A stretch of DNA of 64,000 bases from Prinia subflava (Eukaryota; Chordata; Aves; Passeriformes; Cisticolidae), in assembly GCF_021018805.1 (NCBI RefSeq), contig NC_086248.1:98417239-98481238 (forward strand). Direction: 5' to 3'. This document shows positions 1-12,899 of the stretch, in pieces; position 1 is the stretch's first letter, and each line of letters starts with the position of its first letter. Under the pieces are notes generated by a model. It was not told the origin of the DNA, made no database searches, and saw only the letters and a list, made by a program, of their open reading frames with translations. Both the position numbers and the translations under genes were made by a program.

Positions 1-3000
1 CTCTTGACTTTGTGCATTGGTCTGCTTGTGTTCTTGCAGCCTGAGGAGCGGGCTGTGCCCCGAGGCACATGCCTGCAGGGCAGGGCTCTTGGCCACAGGA
101 TGGGCCAGGCTCTCCGAGGCTGCTGAGATGCTCAGGGCTTTTGGGGACAGTTGTCCCCTCTGTTTACTTTCCCAGGGAGCAATATCTTGCCGTAGGCCGA
201 CAGGTGAAATTTAGTGCTGGGACTGTTTGGATTCCACCTGTTGCTTCATACTGCTGCTCAGACTTTGCCAACACGGCAGATAACCAAGCACACATTTACA
301 AATGCTTCGTGTGTTTCCTTCAAACACAGAACACACAGCTGCTGCCATGCTTCACATGTGTGTCTATGCATGGGCCAATACACTCTATTTGCCCCATTTT
401 TTAAGTGCTAAAAAAGCATGAGTTCAGTCTGTCTGAAGGGAAGCTTTGCCCTCAGCTCCACTCAGCTACCCTCCAGACTGTGTATAAATGCGTACATCCA
501 TACGTGCATGCGTTTCCTCAGACTGGATAATTTAATCTTCTTAGATTCATATTATATAATGTGAGCCTGAGTGGGTGTTTCACATCAGGCTTCAGCAAGC
601 TGCTGCACTGTGCCACATTAAAATGGATCACAAGGAGTCAATCGAGCCCCTGCAAGAGTGTGGAATTTCAGGGGGGTGCGAGTGAGATCCCTGCAAAGGG
701 CCACCAGTCACATTCTGCAAGGCTAATGGGAGGGAGGCAGCAGACGGGACTCGGTGCACAGAGTTCCTTTGCCCTCCTTGAGCCTCTTGATAATGAGGTT
801 TGGAGCCAGGGAAGAGGAGTGAGAGGACAACCAAGTCTCCAAAGTGCTGGGGAAACAGCTTCCCTCTCTTTTGCTGGCCTGTCCACCTGGACCCCCTCTC
901 CCTGCTGCATCCCCTGGGACACAAATGTTCACAATGACTGTCTTTGTTGATTTCTGCACCAAGAGAACACAAAGACTTGACTTATCAAATGCTTTTTTTG
1001 ATGCTGAATGGCCCAGGTCAGTACCTGGTGGTATGTGCAGAGGCTGGGAGACCACTCTGGGAGAAGAAGAGAGACAGGATGCTGCTTCAGTCAAGTGTCT
1101 CAAAATTAACTTTACAGTCTGTCCCAAGTGCTTTCATCTCCCACCATGTCCAGCTATAATGTGGGACATGAGACGGGGCCATAGCTCAATTCCCTGGGCT
1201 GTTTCATCCGAAGTGACCCTGCCTGTGTCCGTCAAACACATACATACTTGCAATGGATCTCCTGGTGGTGTCTGTACAAAATAAAAGCTAATGAAAAACC
1301 CACATGCTTCCCAGTTCCTCTTGCACCAGACACACTGATTTGTCTCTCTAAATGGCTTCCTACACTCAGCACGGCTTGAAGTTCAAGGTTTTTCCCTCCT
1401 TGGGAAGCTCATTCCGTAAAGTATATAATTTTTGATACAAGTCCCTGAAGGAGGTCAAGGGACAGAACTGGGGGTCACCCTCCCCTCCATCCACCCTCTA
1501 TGGCTCCTGCAGCTACCACTGAGAAGAAGCAGCTACGACCAGCCCTTTGTCCATGTCCTTTGGAGACTGCATTGCCATCTTGGCTGGCATGGGAGGATAT
1601 TCGAGTTTCCGCCTGGATAAGCGCCTTTCAGGGGGCGTGGGGGGGACAACACAGAACAAAAGCCCTGGATGTCTCTGTCCTGAGTATGCAGATTACTGGG
1701 TGAGAACGCGGGCCCTGGCCCTGGCCAATTCCCATTGGGAGGCCTGGGGATCGGTGCTTTTACTGCTCACTTTGGCTCCAAGCCACGGCGAGATTTATTC
1801 GTGTGATTAACCCTCAGCGCGTTAATAGTCTTTTTGGAAGCAAAGGCACACCTCCCGTGATTCCCATCAGCCACGCCTGGCTGCCTCCCTGCAGCACGGC
1901 GGCTCCACAGCCCATCGCCACCAGGGTGAGGTTCCGTGGGTGAGCTGTGTTCCAGGAGCCACCCACCTTTGGCCCTACCCTTGGGGGAAGCCTTGCTGAA
2001 GGTATCCGGGTATCCCAGGGATGGGAGATGTGTTATAAGTCTGGGGAGCATTCTCAGTGCAAGGGAGTTGTCCTATAGCAGCCCCTTCTGCTTTGCTTGC
2101 CCCAGCCAGGTGTGAAAAGCTGGGGTTGCAGAGTGAGCAGGAGAGGCTGTTATACCTGCAGCCCCCACCTTGCTAACAACAATCTTTCTCCTTTGGATAA
2201 GCCTTTATATCAATGTCTAGGCCGAAACTGAGGGAGCCAAATCAACCCCTGAGCTGTTGAGCTGCCCCCTTGGAAACCACACGTCCAAGAAATCAGTTTT
2301 CATTACATCCCAGATCCTAAAATGCCAAGTCCTCATTTCTCTCAGAGAGCAAAGCAAGAGGAGTTTCCTGGCATCCATGAACCCACAACCAGAGAGCAGT
2401 ACATGGCAGTAGAGGATAAAATGGGATCAGCTCAAAGTCTTTGATCACAAATGAGAATGAACCCCTGTGCTCTTTCTCTGCTCTCTTGATATGCGCAAGA
2501 TACAAGCATTTCAAACTGCTATTTTTTTGTCTTTTATTTTCAGCCAGTTCTAGTAAATGGCGTTCAGCCTGCCCTGATTTCCCCTTCTTTCCTCATCTCA
2601 ATGTTTACCAAGTCTCTGTTTCACTGCTGTGTATTTTTGCATTAAACACTGGGGACTCCTCAGTTACCAGGGGTAGGAACAGCAGCACTCGGGCTCTCAG
2701 CTGGGGTAAAGGGCTTTCCAGAGTGCTGAGCTGAGGGGAACCAGATGAGCCCCCGTGCCTTTTTTATTGCCTTCAGTTAATTTTATAAATCTCTATAATA
2801 TTTTACTTTTCAGGACAGCATAAACCAAGACAGGACAAACAAGTGGTAGCTGATACGTTCTGGATCAGCAGCAATCCAGCAGGAGCAGAGCGATGGTGAA
2901 GGACAGACCGTCCATCGCTATCCCCGTGGAAGACACCTGTGCATAAGCAGAGCCAAGGAGATTGGTCATTTACCCATATTTTCCCCTAACCTGCTTGGAA

Positions 3001-6000
3001 TGTAAGAGTTTTCACTGCGTTTGCCTCCAAGCAAACAGAAGACACTATGTGTCCAGATTTAGATCCTGCTGGGCACAGGCTGACCGCACGATAGCCGGCC
3101 GTGCTGGCATCCCAGCCCCTCTGCAGCCATGCACGTGTCCACCTCCCTTTTCCAAGGGGTAACTGAGGCTGCACGAGGCGACGTGACCAGCACAGGGTCA
3201 CCCTTAGGGTCACCTCCATTCGGGAGTGGAGCTTGCTGACTCTTGTCTCCCGGCCAGCTTTGTGAGTCCTACAGGGAAAGTTTCCTAGTGAAAAAATAAA
3301 CTCTTCCCACTTGGAATTTAAAAACAAAGCCATGGAAACATTTCTCTCCGTCCTAATGTTTTGCAAAAAGTTATTTTAACAAATTTAAATTTGGGGCTTG
3401 ATTTGACCGTCCGGTGCCCTTTGAAATAGTTGAATCCAGGCCATCACCACAACCATGTTGGAGCCAGGCCTAGAGCTCCAGCTTGCCTGACATCCCACCA
3501 GTGTCTTGGGCTTTAAAGTCCCCCCTCCTCAGCTGAGAGGTGGTCAGTCTCTCCCCAGTTCTGGGTTCCTGCACACACAGTGTGCAGTAGCTTGTTTTGC
3601 TTCACCGTATTTCATGACTCCCTTGCAAATAGTTTGCATGCCCAGGGATGCTGCAGACAAGCTGAAACAGCTGCCACCTGCAGGCTGCCACCTTGGTGGC
3701 ACCACCAGAGACTGTCCCATGTGCCTCTGCCCAGCAAAATCTTCCTGAGAGGTGGTGACTACAGCTCAAACAAACTCCAGGCTGTCCCGGTATGGCCCTA
3801 CCTGTGCATGACCTGGCACAAATCCTCTCCTTTCCGTGCTCATGGCACATAATCTATATATTTCCTTGGAAAAAAAATAGGCTCTCACAGTGTCATTCTT
3901 TCCAGACACTTTCCACATAGCATCGCATTTCACAGTGACTTTCAGAGAGTGAGAAGAAAAGGCCACTCAGCATTTGCCTGTCCTGCTCTGTGTGCCTGGT
4001 TGTGAAGGGGGTTGGAGAGCAGAGAGGAAAAATGGGGTTCATACTCTGTGTTGAAAAGCAAAAAGGATGGATACAACTGGCAGAGAGGAGAGTTTTGATC
4101 TTATGGACCCTGTTAAGGGCCTGGGAATTAGATCTGCTTTTGCAAGGTTGCCTCTGGTTTTATTTTACACTGACCCCCCAGGAAGGAAGGGGCCGTGCCG
4201 GAGCCGAGCCGGGAGCCTGTGGTGAGGCTGGCTCAGGGTGGCTCAGCTGGCTTCCATCCAGCTCTGCAGACTCGATTCAGCAAAAACCTTAATCTTGTCC
4301 TGATAATTAGGTTTATGCTTAAGGAATTTTCTGAACTGGGGCCTTTCCTTGGATGGTGACAGCTCCTGTAGATAGCAAGGAGAAGAGTGGAAGCACTGGC
4401 GATAGGAAGAAAGGACAGAGGGCATGGCTTCTCTGTCTCAAGAAACCTAAAATATGATGACCTTGGTTTCTTCATGGTTTCTTCTCCTCTCCATTGCTAG
4501 AGGTGGCATAGCTCATTAGCCCCATGTCCAGCCTGGCCAGTGTTTCACCCAATGCCTGGTCCTTGTTTCCACCCAGCCCTGCCTAGGACACGTCCCCACA
4601 TAGCCTGCAGTCTTCCTGGCTGGGTTCTGTGACTCCTCCCTCTCTGTTGCCCACCACTCTCACCAGAGGGGCAGAATTTCAGTGCCATTTTGCAATAAGG
4701 TAAAATTCCACAAAGAAGGAGAGACTTGGGCCCAAAACCCCAGTGAAGGGGTTTGATGTGGACCTCAAATGGTATAGGTGTCTCACCAGCATCCCCTCCA
4801 GGTTCCTGCAAAAGGAGGTGTCTTCTCCGTCCTTCTGCTGAACACTGGTGGCACCTGCAGGAGTTCCACTCAGACAGAGCATGGATGAGCAGGAGAGCCC
4901 CATGTTCAGGGCATCAGGATGTGTCCTTGCTGGACTCTCTGGAGTTGTAGAGAGCACCCTGCACACTCAAGGAGGCCAGCAGAAGATGTGAGCTCTCAAT
5001 GTGGCTCCAGATCATGCCAATACAAAAGGACACATTGAGAACAACGAGTGTCTGGATTAATATTTATATTCTGTCAAGAGAACAGAAATGCCTTTTGGCT
5101 GGAATTTGTGTATGGAAGATCTTTCATTTTAAAAATTGAATCCTTTACTCAGTCACTGCATTTCCCCTTTTCATCATCCTAGAGTTTTATTTATTGACGG
5201 GTTTATTTTTTTAACAGGGTTTTTTTTTAACAGCATAGTTTTGGGATTTTTTTTTTTAAACAGTGTTTATTTTTTTTAACACTGGTATTTATTTCCATTT
5301 TTTAATCTGTTGTTCAGATGAGTAGTTCCCTGAGAAGGGTTGACCCTAGGGCAGTATCACCCCTTCCCAGTTTCTGGCAGGTCACTTGCAAGCATCAGGG
5401 AGACAGATGGAGCATGAGAAACACAAAGATAAGTCCCTTGCCTGAGAGGGAGAGAGGCAACATGGAAATCCAGGCACCAAGAAGGCACCAAAACAGAGGA
5501 GCTGACTGGAGGAATTTATTGCTTCTGTAGTATCTCATCTGCGCTGTTGTACTTGTTTGGCTCTGGCACTGTAATTAATGCTGTGACCATTGCCATCACA
5601 GCACAGAGCAGCTTTTACACCGGTAATACTATTTTTGCACCAAAGGAGGACTAACATTCTTGATGTCAGGGACATCTGTCTCAATAGAACTGAGCCAGTG
5701 CTGTAGCTCTGGCTGCTGTAAGAGCAGGTAAACCATTGTGTTCCCACCACAAAGCATGGGAGAGGATGAACAGGGGCATGGCAGCCCCTGGAGTTTCCGC
5801 AGCAGAGTCAGCTTTGTCAGAAGGAGTTGAAAGGACCTAGGGCAGAAAATTAATGATGAAGCTTTAGTACTGATTTAGGGGGATAGCTGCTCACCTAGCA
5901 GAGCCCCAAGCTCTTCTACTTGTTGGATGAAAGCCAGACTTAGGAAGAGCTCTGCCGACACTGCAGATGAGGGGCAGAGGACAACTTGAACCAGGATGTG

Positions 6001-7029
6001 CTGGGTGGCCTGGCTCCTGGTGGGCATCCAGCTCCTCTGGGTTTGTGGTAGGTCCAGGCTTGGGGGGCAGATCCAGGAACTCTGGAGAGAGGGACTCTGA
6101 CCACATGGGTCTTGGCAATGCTCATCTCCACAGTCTGTCCTGCACGTGCACACGTATGCAAGAGCCAGCACAGTCCCTTGTGGCCATCGGTCTGTCCCAT
6201 CCCTGTCCTGATGGAAGTTTCTTACTGCTGCCTATTAAATCAAACTGTAATGCTCACCACCGACCTTAACTCTGACCTAAGAGGATCTACATCTGTCAAG
6301 GAGCAAGAAGTAATCCCATAAAATCCTCAGCTTCCTACTTAAGAGTGGAGGCTAGTTATCCTTTTGCCTTCTGCTCCGAAAGCTCACTAAGACAGGGATC
6401 GATGCAGTAATTGCTTCTTTGGGGACTCGAGGAATGAATAGCTAAAGCAGCTCAGCTCCCATGTCCTGTGCCTACTCAGTGGCAGATCTTCCTTCCCTTT
6501 CCAAAGGCTGCAACATGGCCCCAGTGGGGATTTGTGTTCCTGCTCTCGGTGAGACTTCTCAATCCCTGGTTTGTGATCCATTGCCCAGAATAAACCTGTG
6601 GCAGGATGATTCCTTCCTCCCCTTACCCACCACTACTCCTACCATTCCCAAAGCAGCAGGGAAAGGATCCTGGCCCCAGCTCATCACATCCTATACAGTT
6701 ACACACATGGGAGTGGGACAGTCTTCACTGTGAAAACTCTCATCCAGCGAGCCCCCCAAGAAGAGTCACTGCGGTTTGTCTCACACAGCCCCGGGTACTT
6801 CCCAGGGTAGGAAGCAGCCTGGTGGCTCCTGTCCTCTGGCAGCTGCATTGTCTGGCCAGCCCGCAGGGGAAGGGATGGGCTTTATCTTAAATCTGTCATT
6901 GCTGTTGAACAATAGTAATCAGACAGCTCAGTCATGCCACTAAAGAAGGGACAAATCCTCTGCTCACCTAGCTCTACTTGTATGGACTTCGGTGCAATTG
7001 CACCAGAAGAAAACCCATCCCCCTTGCCC
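1..7029. other. Intergenic DNA, no gene recognised
   Basis: Only short chance reading frames are present, none with a recognisable domain and none joined by convincing splice sites to a longer frame. Base composition is ordinary avian intergenic. Apart from the T-rich repeat at about 5.2 kb I see no transposon with a clear family signature. If synteny follows mammals, this interval lies on the YPEL5-to-LBH side of the locus and could hold LBH enhancers or introns. That is inference from gene order, not from sequence seen here. Confidence 0.6.
5205..5282. repeat. Imperfect T-rich tandem repeat with TTAACAG-like unit ends
   Basis: Four loosely similar units follow one another. Each is a run of 7 to 11 T closed by AACAG, AAACAG or AACAC. 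The spacing is about 15 to 25 bases. It is a low-complexity tract, and each unit superficially mimics a polypyrimidine tract plus a splice acceptor on the plus strand. No reading frame or family signature is attached to it. Confidence 0.6.
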
Positions 7030-7560
7030 CGCTGCCGGGGCCGCTCGCAGCTGCTGAGGGCACCCAGGACACGCCGTGTCCCCATGCCACCCTGTGCCCA
7101 TAGGTGGAAGCGGCCCCCTCCTGCCACTGAAACCTGGGCACTGAAATTCCCGCAGAAAGCATCTGAGCGGAAAATTGCGTCCAGAGCGCGAACCGGCGGC
7201 ACGAGCTGATGCTCGTCCAGGTCTCCGAGTCATTCTGGCCCGGCGTCAGGCACGCCAGAGCGTGCCTGGGGGAGCAGGGCCAGCGGCCGGCTGCCGAGGG
7301 CTCGATCCATGGCTCTCCACCCCGTCCTCCTCCCCCCGCGCCTCCTCTCGCTCCCGCGGCGTGCGGGACACGCTCCCTGCCGGGAGCGCCCGGCCCTGCA
7401 GCATCCTCTGCGGGGAGCGGCGCGCATCCATCTGTCCTCGGTGCGGGACAGACGGACGGGCCACGGAGCACGGAGCGGGGCTGCCCGGCGTCTGGCAGCT
7501 GCGGAGCAAGCCTGTGCGCCGGGTTTGCGGGGGGATCTCCCGTTCGGCAGGCAGACGGCA
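7030..7560. promoter_or_regulatory. Orphan CpG-rich island, candidate promoter
   Basis: This stretch is far richer in G+C and in CpG than its surroundings, with many CGG, GCG and CCGC motifs, while the DNA on either side is ordinary. Long open frames run through it in several frames on both strands, which is what stop-poor GC-rich DNA gives by chance. No recognisable protein is encoded. Candidate roles are the promoter of a lncRNA, or the upstream promoter of LBH on the minus strand. In mammals LBH follows YPEL5 in the same orientation. I could not find the conserved LBH N-terminus in or next to the island, so the LBH assignment is only a hypothesis. Confidence 0.5.
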
Positions 7561-9705
7561 GCAGAGGGTTTGTGGGTGGGAAGGTGTCTCCAAACACAGC
7601 CTCAGCCACCACCAGCTTAGTCTTGCAGTCGGGGTGTTTCTGCAATATGGAAAACTATCACTATGGCTCCCCCCTCTGCAAAAGAGCACTTGGCAGCCGA
7701 GGAAGTAGGTTGTGAGTGCAGTCACAGCCGATGCTGCAAGAAGTGGCACTCGTCCCACAGGAAGCCTCTCAAAATGCCTCATGGACCCCATGCACGGGCA
7801 TCGCCGACACCTCCATGGTGCAGCCACCCCTACAGGAGGGTTTGCGGATGAGGCCATGCCAGCCTGGCTCTGCAGCAGATTGCCAGGCATGGGGAAGGAT
7901 GAGGATGGCCTTCTCCACTTGAAGTGAAAGGCCACATAAGCAGGCAGGAGAAGTAACAGCCCCCTGCCAAGGCTGAGCGAGGTGGATGCAGTTGGCATCA
8001 GGCGGCAAAGGTGCCTGGACCTTCAGAGCATCTCAGTGTGTATGAGGGAGGAATTGTCCCACTCACCTGACTGTGGACCACACAGCCTCACCACCCTAGG
8101 ACCCATGGAGGCCAAGCCTGCTCACAGAGGGAGCCAAGAGGTTCCCTGGGTTATGTCAGACAAAGTCAAAACCTGCAGCTCAGCTGCGGTGCCTGGAGCA
8201 GGGGATGGCACAGAGTCCTGACCAGAGATGTCTTTCTCACAGCAGCACCAGCTACTGCACCACACCAAAATGAGCACCTCGTTTGAAATATGGTGTTCCC
8301 TGGCCTGGCCAAAACCATGCCAGGCTTGCAAGGTGGGGCTGGCTGGCTGGACATGGAGCTGCACAGGAATCAGGCCCCACATCTGTGTCTGCAGCGAAGC
8401 TCATCTCCCTTATCAGTGCCAGTGTTGGCTCAGCCTGGGTCTTGAGAACTATCAGCCCCACCATCCTGAGGGTGTGCCAGGGGCAGGTCCTTGCAGAGAT
8501 AACCCAGCTCTGTGTCAGCAAGTGTCTCTGGAGCCATGCCCTCAAACACCATGACACACCCCACTTCTTGTGGGGAGCCCTTGGGCCAGCAGAGAGACCT
8601 AGCAATAGGGAGATGGGAAGGAGGATGATACAGCAGCAGGGCTGGCCAAGCCTTGCTGTGAGCTGCTTCAATACAAAAGCAATCACTCATGCTCCACCTA
8701 AAGGCCTGTGATTTAATCCTGGGGGACCAACAAGGGGAGATCCAAGATAAACAACATCTGTGCATTCACAAATAGGAAATGGAGATGCTTTCATGTCCTG
8801 AGCCTGTTGATTAACCGGGTTATTGTTTGGCTTGGCACAAGAAGCTCGGTGACTTGGAAAGAAGGTAACTAAAAGGGATAATTTTGTTACACTCCCTGAA
8901 TTCAAGAATCTTTAAATAGTGTGCGGGTTTGCATTTTGCCTGCAGAAGACTGATGGGAAAAGGTAGCAGAAGAGTGCAGATGGCTATCAAAAAGGAACCT
9001 GTGTTTAGTCTGCTTGTGCCAGATGGGAATGGAAAATTCTCTCCCTTGCCAAGTGTTTAAAAGAGGAAATAGGATGTGATATTCTGCCTCCCACTCCTTT
9101 CTCTCCCCTGAAACCAACCCACTGCTCTACTTCCATTTGTTGTAAAAAGGTGGAAAAAAAAAAAAGGAAAAAGAAAAAAAAAAAAAGTTGCTTGGCCCAT
9201 GTAAAGCCTTGGAGACAGTTGGAGACACACCTTGTTCCTTTTTAATGTGTTTATTATGTGGGGACGGATGGAACAGTGTATTTTTATACACAGTTGGGCC
9301 CAGCACTGCGCAGCACCTGTCTTTCAGTTGCTCATATTCATCTGTGTCACAGAAACAAGACTGCAAAGTCCCTGAACCGTCTTCTGCTGTCATCTCCTCC
9401 ACACAACTCAAGATTCAGACACCTTGGCCAACAAACCTACCCCTGAGATGGACCTAAGCTTCTTGTCTGAAATTCCTGTGATTTCTCCTGGTTAATAAAT
9501 CCAGGTCTGCTCTGCCTGGGGAACTTGTGGAGATGAGGAAGGCTGAGACCATGAGGCTGGTTTAAGGCATTGCTTTAGGGAGTTACAGGGATTGACCCAA
9601 CACTGCCCTGTTGGCGTGAGTGCTGTAGCACGTGGTGATGCAGAGCATCAGTAAACTCTTGGGTTAATTGCAGGAATATCTTATGCTTGTGGAGGACATG
9701 GATAA
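7561..9705. other. Intergenic DNA, no gene recognised
   Basis: No coding exon, transposon or RNA gene could be supported. An A-rich low-complexity stretch lies at about 9,154-9,186. Reading frames here are short and unrelated to known families. Confidence 0.55.
9154..9186. repeat. A-rich low-complexity tract
   Basis: Runs of 12, 5 and 13 A are separated only by GG and G. On the minus strand this reads as poly-T. No retrotransposon body could be identified next to it. Confidence 0.8.
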
Positions 9706-10055
9706 CAGAATCACAAAGCAGAAAGGACTGGTCCAGGGCCTCCTGTCCAGCCCCTGCTTGGAGCCAAGCTGACCTGCAAAGTTGAGTAGGTAGCTGAGGG
9801 CTGGTCCAGGTGAGCTATAAGTGTTTCCTATACCAGAGATCCCACCACCTCCACAGGAAACAGGTCCAGGACCTCACTATCCCTATGATGAACATTTTTC
9901 TTTCTCTCTAACCGGAACTTCCCTCTGCAATTTGTGCCTGTTGCCTCTTGCTATGTGCCTCCAAGAAGGGTCTGGCCTCATGTTGTCACCAGTCCCCCAT
10001 AGGAGGTGGATGACAGTAGCCAGATCCCCTCTTCACTTCTTTCTCTCCAGATGGG
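9706..10055 (-). mobile_element. Old CR1 LINE fragment (3' end), minus orientation
   Basis: On the plus strand the sequence reads as the reverse complement of an avian CR1 3' end. It begins with an AGAATCAC-like remnant and continues through segments matching CR1 text, such as the CACCTCCACAGG and GGAACTTCC stretches. A TGTGCCTGTTGCC stretch is followed by a GATCCCCTCTTCACTTCT stretch. The match is interrupted by many differences, so this is an old, 5'-truncated copy. It appears to belong to a different subfamily from the 15.2 kb copy. The right boundary is approximate. Confidence 0.75.
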
Positions 10056-12829
10056 ACAAAGCCACCTCCAAATAATGTAAAACAATGTCCTCATAGCAAT
10101 AATACCCATCCAGCTGGTCTTGAGCACCGGCATTTTGCCAGTGTCCTACAGCTATAACTTCTGAAGGATGGCTTTGATCACTTATTTCCCAGATAATGAA
10201 AGAACATTTGTATAACCTTTTCATAGAGGCAAATGGCCTCTTGTGCTCCAGCCCTGATCTGTGTGTACCCAGAAATGAAATCATGACTGAACAGAGCAGT
10301 CCCGTGTGTTACAGCAGAGCCTTCAGGAGAAAAGCACACACGATTTCTATCACATCTCCCCATACAGTCTCCAGGCCACCCCACAAACACACCTGCCTTG
10401 TTCACAAAGCCACGGGGTGCTGGGTCGGGGCACGATCCTCACCTCTGCAGAAATCTTTGAGGAGGAGAGGGAACAGAGCCCAGCACCCACCCAGCCGGAG
10501 ATGCTGCAGCTGCTGAGCACTGACCGCGTGGCCATCTCCAGCCTGAAAGGACACAGCTCCTCAGAGTGGGGATGGAGCACCCCACTAGAGGGTGGAGAGC
10601 TGAGGGTGGTGGCTGGAGTGTGGGCAGGAGGGCAGGCAGGGAGCTGGGGCAGCCTGGTCCCCTGCCTGCCTCTGATATGCACAAGAAGCCACCAGGCAGC
10701 TACTGGACTCCGTGGAACTGGGGATTTAATGAGCAGTTTCAGGAATGCTCTCAGCTTTGCTGTCTCTGGTGCTAATTACTAAATGTTTCCAAAGCTGCTG
10801 TCTGTGTGAAACAAGGCCCTTCAGTTCTGCTGTGGGCAGCAGGGCAATTCTGTGAGGGTGTCTGCTCAGTCTGGAGGGGGTGTGTATGTTATTCCTACCT
10901 TTTTCTCACAGGGAAAGAAAAGATAAGGCCTCCCTCTCAGCGTTGTTTGAGGTGCTGCCACTTGCCTTGCCAGGGGTGTCTTGCCTCTGCTCTGGGAGAA
11001 TGTGAGCCTCTCAGGTGTGGGGAGCAATGGGGCAGAAATAGGCCTGCCCAGGACATGTGTGAGGACCTGCCTCCAGCTGGCAGGAAATCCAGATGGAGAC
11101 TGGTGAGATCAGTTCAGTAACAATCACAGGACAGGAGGGGAGAAGGGAAGACAGGGACGGGGAGAGACGAATGCAAGATGGATAGGTGGCTGGGACCTGA
11201 CTGGCAAAAAATCAGAGCTATGGAGTTGGGACAGGGCTGGGTACACATGGGGACAGTTGTAGGAGAGAAGCTTGGATAGTGCTGGCTGTTTTTGCAAAAG
11301 AGTTGCCATGGGGAATGGCCACCCAAAGGTCAGCCTTTGCCCCTGCCAGTGCCCGCCCCCAGCAAAGGCATGGCACATGGGGAGGCAGTCTGTGCCCCTC
11401 TGCCAAGGGATCAGCTAGGTTCCCATCCCTTGTCCCTTTCCCTGCCTGTAAGAAGCAGGGAGAAGTGCTTAACTGCATCCAGAGTGGTGTGAAGCCCTGC
11501 TGTGCAAGAGCTGTTCTTTCTAAGTGAGACTCCCCAGATCACAGCTCCCCTCAAAGCTGCTGGATGGTCACAATCTCCTGACAATGTGCAGGAAGCCTGG
11601 CAGGGTCTCTCTCCCCAGCTGCACACCTTGCTCTCAGGTAAAACCTTTTCCATTGCTCTGGGCTCTTGGAAGGTTAAGCCCTGGTTAAGGAGAGCTCACA
11701 AACAAAGCAGTTTGACAAGTCGTGCTACCAATGCAGAGAGCTGTGGCCTCATCTGGGCACGAGTGGGGGCCGAGCGCATCTCTGCTGCAGGGCTGCTGCC
11801 GGCTGCACTTAGGCAGGGAGGGATTTAGTCCTAAGAGTCTTAGTGACGCATCTTGGGAGACTTAGGCTGAGCCTGGCTTGCAGAGACGTGACCCGTGCTG
11901 CATTTCCCGTGGTCACCTGCCAGTCTGCATTATGTGAGCTGTCACCCGCTCCCGGACACAACACGTGAGCACAGTGGCACAGGGGCTTGGAAGACAAGGA
12001 GGAGAGAAACCAGCCCAATTCCTTACTTGGCCCAGCCTTGCCCCTGCACCAAGGCTGCTGAAACACAGTGTGGAGCTGCTTCAAAATCCACTGCCTAAAG
12101 CTGCCAGGGAACCAGCAACGAGTTTGCTGTTGCTTTAACTGGAAGGAGGAGATGCTGAGGGACCTCATGTCTCTGGGTCTACAGGAGAGTCCTTCCCACT
12201 GTCTTGAGGGGGTCAGCATTTAGGATGGAGAAGAGCCAGGACTGTGGTTGCTGAATTTGGGCTCCTGTTTGACATGTATTTGCAAGAATTGCAGTATGAG
12301 TCACTGCAAACAAAGCATCAAAGACCAAGGCACAATCTAATGACATTGTTGTTTATGATAATCCTATCCACAGATGTATTTTTATAGCTGGAGAAAATGG
12401 GGAATGGAAAGTAAAGGTCTTACTTTGACTTGCAGAATGGCAGTCCCAGGGCCAGGACCAGCAGTGGGAGAAAGGAGCAATGTGCTAGTTTTCACTGTGA
12501 GGACTGGCTTGCACAGAAACCACCCACTCCGAGAACTGACCTGACTTTGATGATCACGTTCAGCTGAAAGTTGAAACAAGGCCAGCTCTAATCCCCAAGA
12601 AATCAGGCCACTGTCAGGACTTAGGACAATCAGGTCCCATTAAAAAGCATCTGCCAGACTGATGTCCTGCGGGTTTCATTGCCGTGCTTAACCTGAAGTC
12701 ATTGATGAGGACTGATCTCCTGTGGCCTGGGGAAGGAGCTCAAAAGTTGCAGGTCAGTTTCAGGTGCAGCAATGTCTGTTTTCAGAATTTCTTGTATCCC
12801 AAAGGCAATGGGATGGTGCCTTTGGCAAG
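10056..12829. other. Intergenic DNA, no gene recognised
   Basis: The stretch is moderately GC-rich intergenic sequence with several chance frames on both strands. I see no domain, splice-linked frame or identifiable repeat family. Confidence 0.5.
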
Positions 12830-12899
12830 TAGTGTACTCAGCTTCTTCCCTAAAAGATGTGGAATAGTGTACTCAGCTTCTTCCCTAAAAGATGTGGAA
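12830..12899. repeat. Perfect tandem duplication of 35 bp
   Basis: Two 35-base copies (12,830-12,864 and 12,865-12,899) are identical and adjacent. Each starts TAGTGTACTCAGCTTC and ends GATGTGGAA. Perfect identity suggests a recent slippage or template-switch duplication, or an assembly artefact. It creates no longer reading frame. Confidence 0.95.

Noticed and set aside
5205..5282. Repeated T-tract plus AACAG as real splice acceptors
   Set aside because: The acceptor-like ends are part of an imperfect simple repeat, and no coding frame with a downstream donor follows.
6974..7998. Frames of 168 to 250 codons on both strands around the first CpG patch
   Set aside because: Overlapping frames on both strands in a CpG-rich block, with no domain and no supporting splice structure.
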